Shown piece by piece: positions 46,154 to 57,232 of a stretch of 64,000 bases of DNA. The stretch is taken from the NCBI GenBank assembly GCA_001510575.1, contig LNGK01000012.1:1137996-1201995 (forward strand), written 5' to 3'. The stretch's first letter is position 1. Each line of letters begins with the position of its first letter. Origin of the DNA: Knoxdaviesia capensis (Eukaryota > Ascomycota > Sordariomycetes > Microascales > Gondwanamycetaceae). The position numbers and the translations under genes are program-made. The notes under the pieces are model-generated. The model saw nothing but the letters and a program-made list of their open reading frames with translations, made no database searches and was not told the origin of the DNA.

Positions 46154-47433
46154 TGCAGAGGAACGACACTATTGAGTGCTTGGTTTCTGCAGGCTCCTGT
46201 TTTCTTTTATTGACATGGGGGGTTTACTGGGGGCGGACTCCGTAAAAGATAACCTGATAGGAAGAATAGTGAAGAGGAAAGTCACGGTCATGAGTCGTGT
46301 GTGTGTGTGTCGCTGGATTTCTGGAAGGGAGCATAGCAACAGACAGCCCACACACACATGCGGACACAGTATAGGAGGAAGGCCCCTTTTCTTTCTCCCT
46401 CTCTCTCCCTCCATCAATTCTTTTGTTAGAGGGCGGGGAGGGGGGAATCGCATCTGGACTCCCGCGCCACGACTTGCGAATGGAACGAAAGAACGAAATG
46501 CGCAGCCTTGGCCTTTTGCTCTCTCTGCCGTGGTGGTACACACTGATACTTCGACTGATACAATCTCTTCCCACGTCCACGCCCCACGCCGGCCGCCTGT
46601 TGATACAGCAAGAGAGTACAATTCACACCCCCCCTTCTCTCAGTCTCCCCCTTCCACTTTATCCAATTTAGTGTGCGCCCCCATTTCTCCACCCAGATTC
46701 GCCAAATTGGACTAGCGCAGACTATCGAATGAACAAGCTTGCTGTTGGTACGAAATTTTAGTGTGCCACCTCTTGATTTCCTCTTCTTCGTCTTCCTCCC
46801 CACCCCCCGTAGCTCGGTTGATACGACCACTCCCACTCTCAACCCACGCTGTCCCCTACAGTGAAAAGCTGTCGCCCATTCTCGCAACCCTGTTATGCGT
46901 TGCTTGTTCGCATTACCCTGGTACAGAAGGTTGAGCGAAGGTCTGCATAATGGTGCTTTTCCTCTGGCGAACCTGATCATTCCATATGTGGGTGGGCTTC
47001 ATAATTTCACAGTGGTCTAGCGATCTGCACTATGGAGAGAGGACAGACAGCCACTGCCCGCGAGGAAGGGAAAGTCACTGAAGTTCTGCAGGTCTGAGAC
47101 TCCTCCTATACTTTTTCCACACGCCCCCCTCCCCTCTTCCCATCTTGTATCTTTGATTGTTGTTGCATTCCTCTTCCCCCCACACCCTGGGCCTGAACGA
47201 ATATGGCCGTCCTAAAGTAAATAACAGAGACAAGGCGAGAAGCTCTCCTTCTTCGTACCAATCCCAGTAAGTCGGCCGTGCTTGCTTGCCTTCGAAGGTC
47301 TCTCTATCTCTCTCTCTCTTTCTCTGGGTCGTCGCTTCACTCCAATTCCCAGCTCTGCCGTTTTTAGCACCCACCACCCTTGACCACCCTGTCTCTCCTT
47401 CTCTGGTTGCCCTCCTGTCAATATAATATTTAT

Positions 47434-47643
47434 ATGCTGCCGATCCCCGTCTCTATTTCCGTTTCTTCTCTCTCTCTCTTCTTCTTCCTTTCTCTTTTTT
47501 TTATCTCCATCCCTCACCGTCTTTCCTTTTCCTCCCCCTCCTCCCTTCTTCCTACTTTCTCCTCGCCTCATCATTCTCTGTCCCTTGAGAATAGAGCTCG
47601 CGACGGTCTTTCAAAAGCTGTGCTTGAGACTTATCGTCATTAA
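47434..47643 (+). other. Possible upstream ORF in the ammonium transporter leader
   Basis: A 69-codon ATG-initiated frame in the pyrimidine-rich leader, ending 77 nt before the transporter ATG. It is Ser/Leu/Phe-rich because of the CT-rich base composition. It would matter only if transcription starts upstream of 47434, which cannot be seen here. Confidence 0.25.
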
Positions 47644-47720
47644 CTCTCAGCCCCCTTTTTCCTAATAATCATTTGTTTTATTTTTTCGAGAAAGAGAGAA
47701 ATCTACCAAAGAAGCCCAAC

Positions 47721-49229
47721 ATGTCTGCCGGTCTTTACACGGTGGAGTACAATGGTACTACGGACGGGGCCGATGCCGGCTACTCGGCCGGCGTCGCCAA
47801 CATGAACGTGTGGTACGAGTCGGGTGACCTGACCTGGATCATGGTCAGCTCGGCCCTCGTGCTGCTCATGATTCCCGGTGTCGGCTTCTTCTACGCCGGT
47901 CTCGCCCGCCGCAAGTCCGCTCTGTCGCTCTTGTTTATGGTGATGATGTCGGCGTCCGTGGGAATGTTCCAGTGGTTCTTCTGGGGCTACACCCTCACCT
48001 TCTCCCACACCGGCTCGGTCTTCATCGGTGACATGTCCAACTTCGGCTTCATGAAGGTTGTTGCCCAGCCCTCCGTCGGCTCGTCGGCTGTCCCCGATAT
48101 CCTGTTCGCTCTGTACCAGGGCATGTTCGCTGCCATTACGTGAGTACACCACTTTTTTTTCCGATGCAATTCGCGTTGACTGTCAATATCCCGAGAAGCA
48201 TCACTAACTGAAGACCGAATCGCGCCCCGCCTCTCTAGCCCTGCCCTCGCTATTGGTGCCGTCGTCGACCGTGGCCGCGTTCTCCCCGCCCTCGTGTTCA
48301 CCTTCATCTGGTGCACTGTCGTCTATGACCCCATCGCATACTGGACCTGGAACGGAAACGGCTGGCTGTTTAACCTCGGCTCGCTCGATTTCGCCGGAGG
48401 TGGCCCCGTCCACATGGCCTCGGGTACTGCTGCCCTTGCCTACTCGCTGATGCTCGGCCGCCGCACCGGCTACAGCAAGGTTGCCGGTCTCCCCTACCGC
48501 CCCCACAACGTCACCCACGTTGTTCTCGGCGCCGTCCTCCTCTGGGTCGGTTGGTTCGGCTTCAACGGTGGTTCCGCCCTCGCCTCCAACCTCCGCGCTG
48601 CCATGGCCTGCTACGTCACTAACCTGGCTGCTGCCACCGGCGCCATCACCTGGACCCTGCTCGATCTCCGCCTGGAGAAGAAGTGGTCTGCTGTCGGTTT
48701 CGCCTCGGGTGCCATCTCTGGTCTCGTTGCCATCACCCCCGCTGCCGGTTTCGTCACCCCCTGGGGCGCCTTCGTCATTGGACTTGTCGGCACCATTGCC
48801 TGCAACTTCGGCACCAAGTTCAAGTTCCTGATCGGTGTCGATGATGCTCTCGATGTGTTCGCCGTCCACGGCATTGGCGGTTTCGTCGGCAACATGCTCA
48901 CTGGTATCTTCGCCGCTTCGTACATCGCTGCTCTTGACGGTGGCTCGGGCATCGACGGTGGTTGGATTGAGCACCACTGGGTCCAGCTCGGCTACCAGCT
49001 TGCTGGCTCGTGCGCCGTTTTCGGATGGGCTTTCGTTGTCACCTGCATCATCCTGTTCGTTCTCAACCTGATCCCCGGCCTGTCCCTCCGCGTGTCTGCT
49101 GAGGATGAGGAGCTCGGTATCGATGACACCCAGATCGGCGAGTTCGCCTACGACTACGTTGAGGTGACCCGCCAGATCACTGGCATCCCCACCGAGTCGG
49201 TGAGCTCGACCCCTGAGAAGCTTGTTTAA
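47721..49229 (+). CDS. meaA: Ammonium transporter (Amt/Mep/MeaA family)
   Basis: Plasma-membrane ammonium permease that brings ammonium into the cell for nitrogen nutrition. Two exons, 47721-48139 and 48239-49229, joined at a 99-nt GT/AG intron that splits a Thr codon, encode 469 residues. About eleven hydrophobic segments are present, as expected. Family hallmarks are GVGFFYAGLARRKSAL (53-68), DPIAYW (170-175), and the twin pore histidines: H198 in GGGPVHMASG and H350 in FAVHGIGGFVGNMLTG. The C-terminal tail (about 420-469) is hydrophilic and cytosolic. Long CT-rich leader upstream; GATA cores further upstream suggest nitrogen control. The symbol follows the Aspergillus MeaA-like N-terminus (VEYNGTTDGADAGYS); it could instead be the MepA paralogue. 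Confidence 0.93.
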
Positions 49230-50005
49230 ACGGAGCAACTTCTTAGGAAATGTCAAATATAAAATTTTCTCCTCGGAATCCTTTTGTTTTCGCCATTTTA
49301 CTTTTTGCATATAGCCTGGCCTCCTTTCAAACTCTCCAAATGCTGTTTTCTGCGTGTCTGCTGGATTGATTCTTTTGCGAGGGCTGATTAGGATGGATCT
49401 TGCCAATGAAATCTTCTTTAATTACACCTTTTTTGTATACAGTTTTTTATACCAGGGACATCTTTCACAGATAGCCAGTCCCTAATTTGATACCACTTTT
49501 CACAAATGCCTTTTGATCTGTTCCTCCGTAGTCCTTGTGCTAGTTCCGATATGATTGGCTCTGGTGTAAGTTTGCGCGCCATAATCGATTCGTGTAAAGA
49601 AGGAAAAGAAGAAGGAAAAGAAGAAGAAAAAAACACGCCAAGCATCGGACGGAGCGCGACGGCTTGTGCACCGGCTGGCGAATCAGAGATCGTTGAGCAA
49701 TCGAAACACTTGGACTAACGGAACTAAGCTATGCTAACCTTGATTGGGACAAAAGAGCCGGCCATGCTGGGAAAATAATAATGGGGACCGACTGGCGGGT
49801 GGGTTGTGGGTTCGTTTCGACCGTCAAAGGTGCTGGGAATGCCGAAAGGCTTTATTGCGGCCAGAGCTGGGAAGTGGGAATGGACGCAAGAGTGTGGCCA
49901 AGATTCTGGAACCCTGCTTTTTTCACAATGTGGGACCTCAGACGATGTGTTTCTGTATTTGATGGAATAGGTATTTTGCGTTGGCTTCCTTATTCATAGA
50001 TGAAC
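49230..50005. other. Intergenic, 3' of the ammonium transporter
   Basis: About 780 nt with AT-rich 3' flank and a repeated GAAGGAAAA-type purine tract near 49595-49632. No gene seen. Confidence 0.6.
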
Positions 50006-50669
50006 TCAGGGAGCTGGGTCGGCCAGGTCCCAGCCGACCTTGGAGGCGATGAAGGCGCAGATATCGTCGATGTCATCGGGGATCCTGTACCAGTGGCTCC
50101 AGCTCTTGTAGCAGTACCAGTCGACGTGGTACCCTGCGGTCTCCAGAACCTAGGCGGCGCTCTTGCTCGGGGCGCAGCGCACCTTCTCGTCTGCACCGCC
50201 GTAGCCGAGGAACACGGGCGTCTGGGCCGCAGTCGTGAGTCCGGACCGGGGGCTGTTGCGGGTGTCTAAGAGGGCCAGATCGAGGAGGTCGCGCTGGAAT
50301 GTCTGGGCCTTGACAGCGGGACTGACTCCCGCGCCGCGGCCGTGGTCCAGAGACTCGGCCGTCGTGGCTGCAAACGGGTTGTCGTCGCTGCCGCTGGCAT
50401 CCCCCTCTTCTACGGCTATGCTCAGGTCATTTTCGTACGTGACGAGGCCGCACATCCCGATATATAGCCGCCGGTCGGGCGGTCCAGGGCGAGCAGCACG
50501 GCCAGCGACATGGCGCAGCCCTGGCTCAAACCCGCTGAGGATGAGGTTCTGCAGGGCGCCACCATCTGTATCTTGGAGAGAATCGCGGCCGAGAATAGCA
50601 AAGGTGTTTGGAGGGCTTATGGCACGATAATCCTGCTGTAGTTCTGAGGAGTTTTCGGGCTAAGTCGAA
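50006..50669 (-). pseudogene. Decayed acyl-protein thioesterase / carboxylesterase-type serine hydrolase
   Basis: Fragments of one alpha/beta-hydrolase of the phospholipase/carboxylesterase family lie in order on minus but in different frames. An upstream piece ending QNLILSG is followed, after what looks like one extra base in a TTT run (50528-50530), by GLSQGCAMSLAVLLAL, which contains the GxSxG nucleophile motif. A two-base excess (an extra AT near 50460-50466) then shifts to GMCGLVTYEND. Later come GYGGADEKV (the Asp region), an in-frame TAG at 50150-50152, and the C-terminal segment with the His region SWSHWYRIPDDID, ending at TGA 50006-50008. All three catalytic residues survive but no single frame does. 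Upstream of about 50669 the frame meets a TAG. Sequencing error at homopolymers is an alternative for the frameshifts but not for the stop. Confidence 0.75.
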
Positions 50670-53600
50670 GTTCATGACCGTCAGTCAGCAAGCCTTCTGG
50701 ACCGGGAGGGCGAATTAAAAACCACCGGTTCTGCCATTGGCTCAGGTCAGACTCAGTGGGGGGTTTGGGCCGGGCACGGGCTTAAGCTGAAAATAGGAAG
50801 GGTGGTATTGTACAGACACTTCGAAGGAAAAGTAAACAGGCCAGATGTGTACCTATGTGTAGTAAGTATGTGCACGGAGAACGCGAACTGGAGATAACGG
50901 CCTAATTGGCTTCGGCAATTGGTCCGTGGTCATTGCATCGTGATGGAAGTCAACCGCCATCCTTCTTCTTGTTCTTGTTCTTCTTCTTCCTCTTCCCACA
51001 CCCCGCGGACTTTCTCGGCCATCCCCTGGCTTGTCTGCCGGCAATCTCAGGCCGACTTCCTGTTTGAATAGTAGTAATTCCTGCTTGCAGTGCACGATCC
51101 ACATCGTGGCCCCCCATGATGGCGATGGGAATAACCGATTGCGTATGCTTCGAACGGTTCTTGGATTGGACGGTGAAGTTTGGGGATCTGGAGTACGGTT
51201 GACATTAGTTCTAGACATCCCGTGCTTGTGCCGCACTGGGAGGATGTGACGAGGAACTTTTTGCTTTCCCACGGCTGTTTCTGCTCAGCTTCTCTCGCCT
51301 ACGTCTGTGGTCGTGAATAGGGGCGTGCATGCTCCCAATCACCGTGTTCCAGACGAATTACGGACGAGAAGCGAGCTTATTGCGTCCCCTCGTTGTGCCA
51401 CGTATCTGCGTCTGGAAGCCGCATGCAGGCAGAGGTTCCAGAACCCAATACTCGGGGGGGTTGACTCTTCTCTGTGGGAACGACAGGAAAAGGAAAGTAA
51501 AAGAAGCGGGAAGCGTGGGATGGGGGTTGTGGGAGGTGGGAGGTGGAAAGCCAGCAGGAGGCGAATGCGGTTGCCCACTTCTCGGACTCGCCGATGTTGT
51601 TCTTTCTTCTCGTCGAGAGGGTATGCTACTAACTACCGTTGGAGACTACAGTATAGTCGATCAGGAATCGAATAAAGTCTTCCATAGACGTTCTATTGCG
51701 AGATAATAAAAAGGAACCAGAGTTATCCAAGGATTCCAATCATATAGATGGCGTGGCCAAACGAACCCCCCCACCGAAGAACCAACCCCAGAAACCGGCC
51801 TGAAGACCTGCTTCTCAGCGGGCGCAACGCCTTGTTCCCGTCCGCTGTCAGGGCCTGCCAGACCAGCAAGCACCCCGAACACAAATAAAAAATAAAAAAT
51901 TAAAGGGCACGCACGCACACACCAGTCAGAAAACGTGCTTGCGGGCGCTGCGAGCGGCAGACGTAAGGCTTTGCGGGCGCAGCTCCAGCTATATTTGGTG
52001 ATGGGTTCCTGTTTTCTTTGTTTTCTGTGCGGGCTTTTTTATTGCATTTTCGCGATTGACATCTTGTCTCGAACGGTCGGCCGGCTCTTCCAGAGGCGGT
52101 GTATGTATATTTGCGGTATTAACGTAGCTGGCGGCCGTCTATAAAGCATTGGCGGTTCCCCGGATTTTCAGGCTGTGGTGTTGGATGGATGTGAAGCTGC
52201 ACAGCGGCAGAGACAATCTGGTTTTGACGGCCATCACGGGATGAGTGGGCGAATATGGCTGGCTGTCTGAGCACGGCGAGTATTCGATAACTCTGGGTGC
52301 TGCAGGCGTTCACTCTACTGGGCCTGCAAGTGCCTTCAGACTGGACTCGACCATCATCCCCTCACCTCCGAGTCCTTCCTCGACCATGTCCTTCTCCTCC
52401 TCGACATTCACCAGACACACATCCACACGAGCTTCCCCGGTCCAGACTCTGTCGTGGTCGTATCCCAACTCGACCGCCCAACACAACCACACACCGCCTC
52501 GCCCGTCATGGCTGTTCCGTCCTGAGAGCTCAGGCTCTCTTCACACACTGTCTTACGAAGCTTCTCCTCCTCCGCCGCACTCAGCCCCGGGTTGTGTTTC
52601 CACCAGCCCCTTCGAGCACGGTTTTGGATCCCACGGATTTCCGGGGCGGGCTAAATGTGTTGTACAACACTTTTTGCATCAGACAGATAACACATTCATT
52701 GGCTCACGCTTTGCTATCCACAACCTGGGTGCAGAAAGTCGGTGACCCCGAGCGTGAAGTGGAGGGGGGAGACTGAAGAGTCTCCGACATCGCCATTTTC
52801 TTTTTTGTGTGTATTAATGGTTTATGGCCGTCGGCCGGTCGATGGGCTAGCGACTAGGAAGAGGGGGCAGAGATAGGATTGAACACATCCTGAAGGGTGC
52901 GCCGAGCTGAATTCAGTTATATACGAGGGCGAAGGGACGAAGGCCGGGGGAGGGGGCTTGGGCCCGTCTGTTTTCATGATACGTCCAGGTATCACGCACA
53001 CACCTACCCCCCCATGTTCAGTCAGGCATGACCAGGCGGCTGAAAAACCGCAAAGAAAAACAGCGACCACAACGCTTATCCGAGCGGAGAGAGAGAGAGG
53101 GGAGGGAGGGTCACACCAAGGCACGAACATTGAAGCACGGCGCACAGCCAGTCTTTACTAGTCAAGTGCGATATCCACGGACACAACCACACCTGAACAA
53201 CACACTCACACACACACACGCACACACACTCACTCACCAGGTGCGCTAAGAATATCAATGTCCTTCCAGTCAACCACTCACCGTCGGCGGTGGTTGGCCT
53301 TAGACGACAGGCCAAGCTGCTGGCGTTGCCGAGATGCAACATATTTGCATCATGTTTGACCCAGAATTTGGGGGTATGAGTCTTAGTACTCTTTTCTGCA
53401 CTTGGCCGACGGGGAAGGCTTTCCAGCTTCGAAACGCCAGAGATAACGATTTGTGATGTGGTTCGACGAAAAGGACCACGGCCCCCCGACCGAAAAAAGA
53501 CAGAGAAAACAAAAGAATACTGAGCAAGGGCCCCATCCAGCTTCTGCATGCTCCTCCTCCCCTGCCAGCAGGCTAAAAGGACGAAATTACGAGCGAGAAA

Positions 53601-55836
53601 TAAGAAGGCACACGGGATGATGCCTTCTCTCGGAGAAGCGAGGCTAGCGAACGAAAGAGACAAGATGGCGGCCATGAACGGAGGGGGGCGTGTGCATCTA
53701 ATCGCAGCGTTCTCGTTCGTGGTGCCCAGTGAATGGGCTTCATGGGACACTCTTTTTCTTTTTCTTTTACCTTTTGCTTTTTGTCTAACGTCTTCTGGTG
53801 CAGCGCTGGCGAGGGAGGGCGGTCACAGATTATCTTCGGGCGGTAGGACTAATGCAAGACCAGGCGGAACGACGGACAAAATCGAATGAACCGCCGGGGT
53901 TGGTTCTCGCACGGCAGAAAACCAACGAGCAAACACACCAATACCGGGGCCTCCACGATCGTTTATCGGCGTGCATGAAAAGATAAGAGCCGGTGGTTGT
54001 GGTGTCGTCGCACTGGTGTTTGATTCTCTGGAGTTGTGCCCCTCTGAGAGAACTGCATACGACTCCAGACGAATGTTTCCTCTTTCGTTCTTCTTGTGGT
54101 GAGTTCAACAATGACTCCGTGAAATCCATCCCATACGAAGCCAAATCCGAGCGATAAGTGGTAGGTGGTAGTCACTTCCACATCTCAACACACTCAGATG
54201 GCCCCAGGAGGGAAGATTCGGGTTGCCAGGATCAAACGGCATGAGGGGGGTGTATCTAAGGGCCAACAAGTGGGGGGTTTTGAAATCCCGAATGTAAGTC
54301 ACTTCAGTAATAGCCCAGAGATAAGAAACCGACGGGGGGGAAAGTCTATGGCTTCCGCTAAACCGTATGTGGCATAGCCGGGAATTGGTCTCAATCTGGA
54401 TGAACTTGGCCGAAACAGCGGCCATCGCGACGACTTTTCTTCTGATTATAGGGAGAGCATATCTCGATCGCGGTTGAGGGTCGTGAAATCGAGCGGCAGG
54501 AGCAGACTGGATGATCTTTCCCTTCTTGCTGAACTGAACAACAGAAACCCGCTAGAATCGGGTTGAGGAAGGGTTCTCGAAAGGTCTCGGCTTCCAGAAC
54601 GATCTACGTCATTTCGGCAGGGGAAGAAAAAAAGAAAGCAAGGAAAATTGGGAATGGAATTTTGCATCGTGGATCCATGTTGGTGCGGCTCCCAGTCGCA
54701 AGGTGTTTTTTTTAGATCATTTTAATTTTTCTTCGGCTGTCTTCTCTTATCTGCCCCATCTTTTTGGTCAAGAGTATCCGTAAAAAGTATTATGAGAAGC
54801 TGTCCCGATATGTTTCTTTTCCCACTGGGCCTGCTTGTGTTCATGACCGGGCTGTCGCCTCTGGTCTCTACCAGCTTGTGGTTCGATTATCGCGGGCTTG
54901 CCTCCACCCCCGAAACACCATTCGGTGCCGATTCGACCACTATTCACGGTCCACCTGGACTGAGCCGTAGTTGAGCATAGGTATAGTCTGTTCGATAGCC
55001 TTGATCGTTGTACAAGTCCACATGAGCTTGCCACGCAGGCCCAGAACCACGCATTTTGGCCTCGGGCCATGGTCTGGGTAGGTGCTCCCGCCAGATTCCG
55101 GCACTGCTTGCTTGTTGATCTTGTGCTGTGCCTATTTCCGAAAAGTCCTGCTCAAAACCTTTTGGCTAATGTCTTGCCGCCGGAGACTACCACCCCTTAC
55201 GCATGGAGACAGTGCTGCTGTGCCCTTGTTTTCTCCTATTGTCAATTTCTCCTGTTGATCTGTGCCATACTATCACGGGCTAGGGTGCAGCTTCTGGAAT
55301 GGGCTGCTTCTTCACCCATTCTCTTATCAACACCCCCTTATTTACAGTACTTACACAGATCACAGGCCACAGCAGTGATGTCCAACGCCCCAGGTGGCAT
55401 ATGCTTGAATTTGGGGTCGAAAATGTTCAATTATAATTTGCTCCAGCGAGGCTAGGCCGCGTCTGGGTTGGGGGTGGTAGCATTGAAACAAGCTGGAGAG
55501 CTAGTCGCGCCCTGTGCTGCAGAGGTGGTGGTGCCTTTGGCAAGGGGACAGAGGTACTTCAAAGGTACTTCGGGGGTACTTGCGAGACAGAACTAACTTG
55601 CACGCCTCTGGACGTTCCGACACACCCTCTCTTGGGCTTCTGGAAAGCCCCAGCAACGAAGCAGAATATCGCAGGGGGCCAACGCCGCCCAGACGAAGCA
55701 AATCACGTCGCAGCAGACCTCACCCAGCGAGTGTGGGAGGAATTTAGCTCGGCATCACCACAACTGATCACACCGTGGTGTCTGAACAAGGCGGGCTCAT
55801 ACAACCACTCCGAGCACACGCACGCCCTAGGCTGAG
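50670..55836. other. Unassigned stretch between two pseudogenes
   Basis: About 5.2 kb with no recognisable gene. Two overlapping plus-strand frames stay open together at about 52245-52776; one contains an ATG at 52385 and is Ser/Pro/His-rich. A CA microsatellite lies at 53203-53229. Other open frames are short and conflicting. Lying between two decayed genes, this may be old genic DNA beyond recognition. Confidence 0.5.
53203..53229. repeat. (CA)n microsatellite
   Basis: About a dozen CA units with a few interruptions. Confidence 0.85.
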
Positions 55837-57232
55837 TTACCAGTACTTGCACCTTGGCGATGACCTTGCCAACGTGCTTTCCAGCTTTGAGGGACTTGAA
55901 CGGCCCTCCTTGGCCTCGCTGAACTCAAACACCGTGCTGAGCAGCGGCCTCAGGTCGATCTTGTTGGTGTCCAAATACGCCAGCAGATATCGCAGATCCT
56001 CGTTGGACCCGACTGCCACTGCACTGCAATCGAACCGAGAAATAGTATCAGTAGCACGCACAAAACTTTGTTTTAGAAGAGGCTGGTCGTGTAACGGGCG
56101 TATAACCGGGAAGATCTACCAGATACCGCATGGTCTGGCGCTTGACCGCAAGAGTGAAAAGCAGCGCACATGGGGCCACTCGGCCTGCATGCCCTCGAGG
56201 AAGCCGGCGATGCCGGTCTCGCCGCCGTACGCGGCCGAACGTTATGTTGTGCGGGAGCGACACGATGCCGGTGTTGTTGAGCAGCACGTCGGCGTCGTGG
56301 TCGTCGGTCAGCCGGAGCACCTCGGCGGTCGGATGCGGGTGGTCCTTGTAGTTGACCCCAGACACAAGGCCGCGTTTCTCGGCCGGCAGGAGGTCCTTGA
56401 TGGCGGCGATCTTGGCGTCGGAGGACGACGTGATCATGCAGCGGATGCCCTTTGCGAACAGGAGTACCAGCCAGAACATGGACACACCGCCGATACCTGT
56501 CCGTGTGGGTGGGTGGGTGGGAGGATTAAGGTTAGACGGGGTGTAGGGTTCCGGGGCTCCGGGAGGGACGTTGGGTCATGTGGTGGACGGCATACCTTCA
56601 AGCATGAAAACGGACTTGGTGGTCAAGGTCTTGAGCCCGTTAAGGGTGTTCCACGCCGCAACTCCGGCGCAGGCGACCGTCGACGCCTGAAGATTGAAGT
56701 CGCACAGCTTGTCAGTGTCACTTCCTAATTTTACGTCACCTTCCGGAGAGGGACTCTGAACAAAGTATCACGAGGGTCGAGATTTTACCCCACTGACTTC
56801 TCCATACGTTAAGCAGTCCGGAAGCGCCTCGGCCATGCTCTGCTTGAACACGGCGCACTCGCGCAGCACGCCGTCCACCGCGCCACCGAGCGGCTTAGCC
56901 GGCATGAAGTCTCCCGAAGCCGGGTTATCCAGGACGCAAGCCACAGTTACGCGGTGGCCGACACGGAACCGCGGCGCGGGGTTACCCGCACCGACGGCAA
57001 CGACTTCGGCGCCGCACTCCGAGGCTACAACGCCCGACGCCAGGCTATTTCCCGGGTCGAAGCCGCCCAGCTGCGCGATGCCGCGGGAGTTGAGCGAGGC
57101 GGCGTGGGTGGGCAGCAGCACGTCGTCCGGCGCGAGGGAGGAGACCGCCGGCCCTTCGTCGGTGCTCTGCGTGATGGCGTCCGGGGGGGGACTGTCCGGC
57201 CAAGCGCGGGAAGTGGTGGGAATCTCAGACAT
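55837..57232 (-). pseudogene. Decayed zinc-type medium-chain alcohol dehydrogenase
   Basis: Remnant of an NAD(P)-dependent zinc-type alcohol dehydrogenase-like oxidoreductase (MDR superfamily). Exon 1 (56789-57232) begins MSEIPTT and keeps the GroES-like fold outline (DDVLLPTHAASLNSRG, VVAVGAG, LGGAVDGVL). Exon 2 (56596-56686) holds ASTVACAGVAAWNTL; exon 3 starts at 56496 with GIGGVSMFW, the nucleotide-binding glycine motif, then ITSSSDAKI. Both introns keep GT/AG ends and phase. In exon 3 the frame breaks near 56233-56236 (one extra base before AAYGGETGIAGF), must shift again by about 56170 to reach LFTLAVKRQTMRYLV, and breaks once more near 55905, where the expected C-terminus GKHVGKVIAKV is read in another frame. 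The last intron boundary is unclear. At least three frameshifts make it a pseudogene unless the assembly is poor here. Confidence 0.75.

Larger units (their letters stand above)
36579..47720. other. 11 kb gene desert
   Basis: No recognisable gene was found between flavohaemoglobin and the ammonium transporter. Frames of 60-150 codons occur on both strands but overlap and lack motifs. The stretch holds an assembly gap, a single N in a G run, GA, CTT and T-rich low-complexity tracts, a SINE-like remnant near 44.6 kb, three GATAAG cores near 46.0-46.15 kb and a pyrimidine-rich leader from about 47.26 kb. The unusual length, compared with 0.2-1.8 kb gaps elsewhere in the gene-rich part, suggests repeat-derived or accessory DNA. 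Confidence 0.6.

Noticed and set aside
35268..49229. Flavohaemoglobin and ammonium transporter as a nitrogen gene cluster
   Set aside because: They are 11 kb apart with a gap and no other nitrogen genes; co-location is probably incidental.
48204..49406. 400-codon open frame on minus, opposite the ammonium transporter
   Set aside because: Antisense artefact of the C-rich third positions of a highly expressed gene; composition is acidic and Gly-rich with no motif.
52245..52776. Two overlapping plus frames of about 160 codons
   Set aside because: One starts with GTG, both are Ser/Pro/Arg-rich, and neither has a recognisable domain; kept only as a note in the unassigned stretch.
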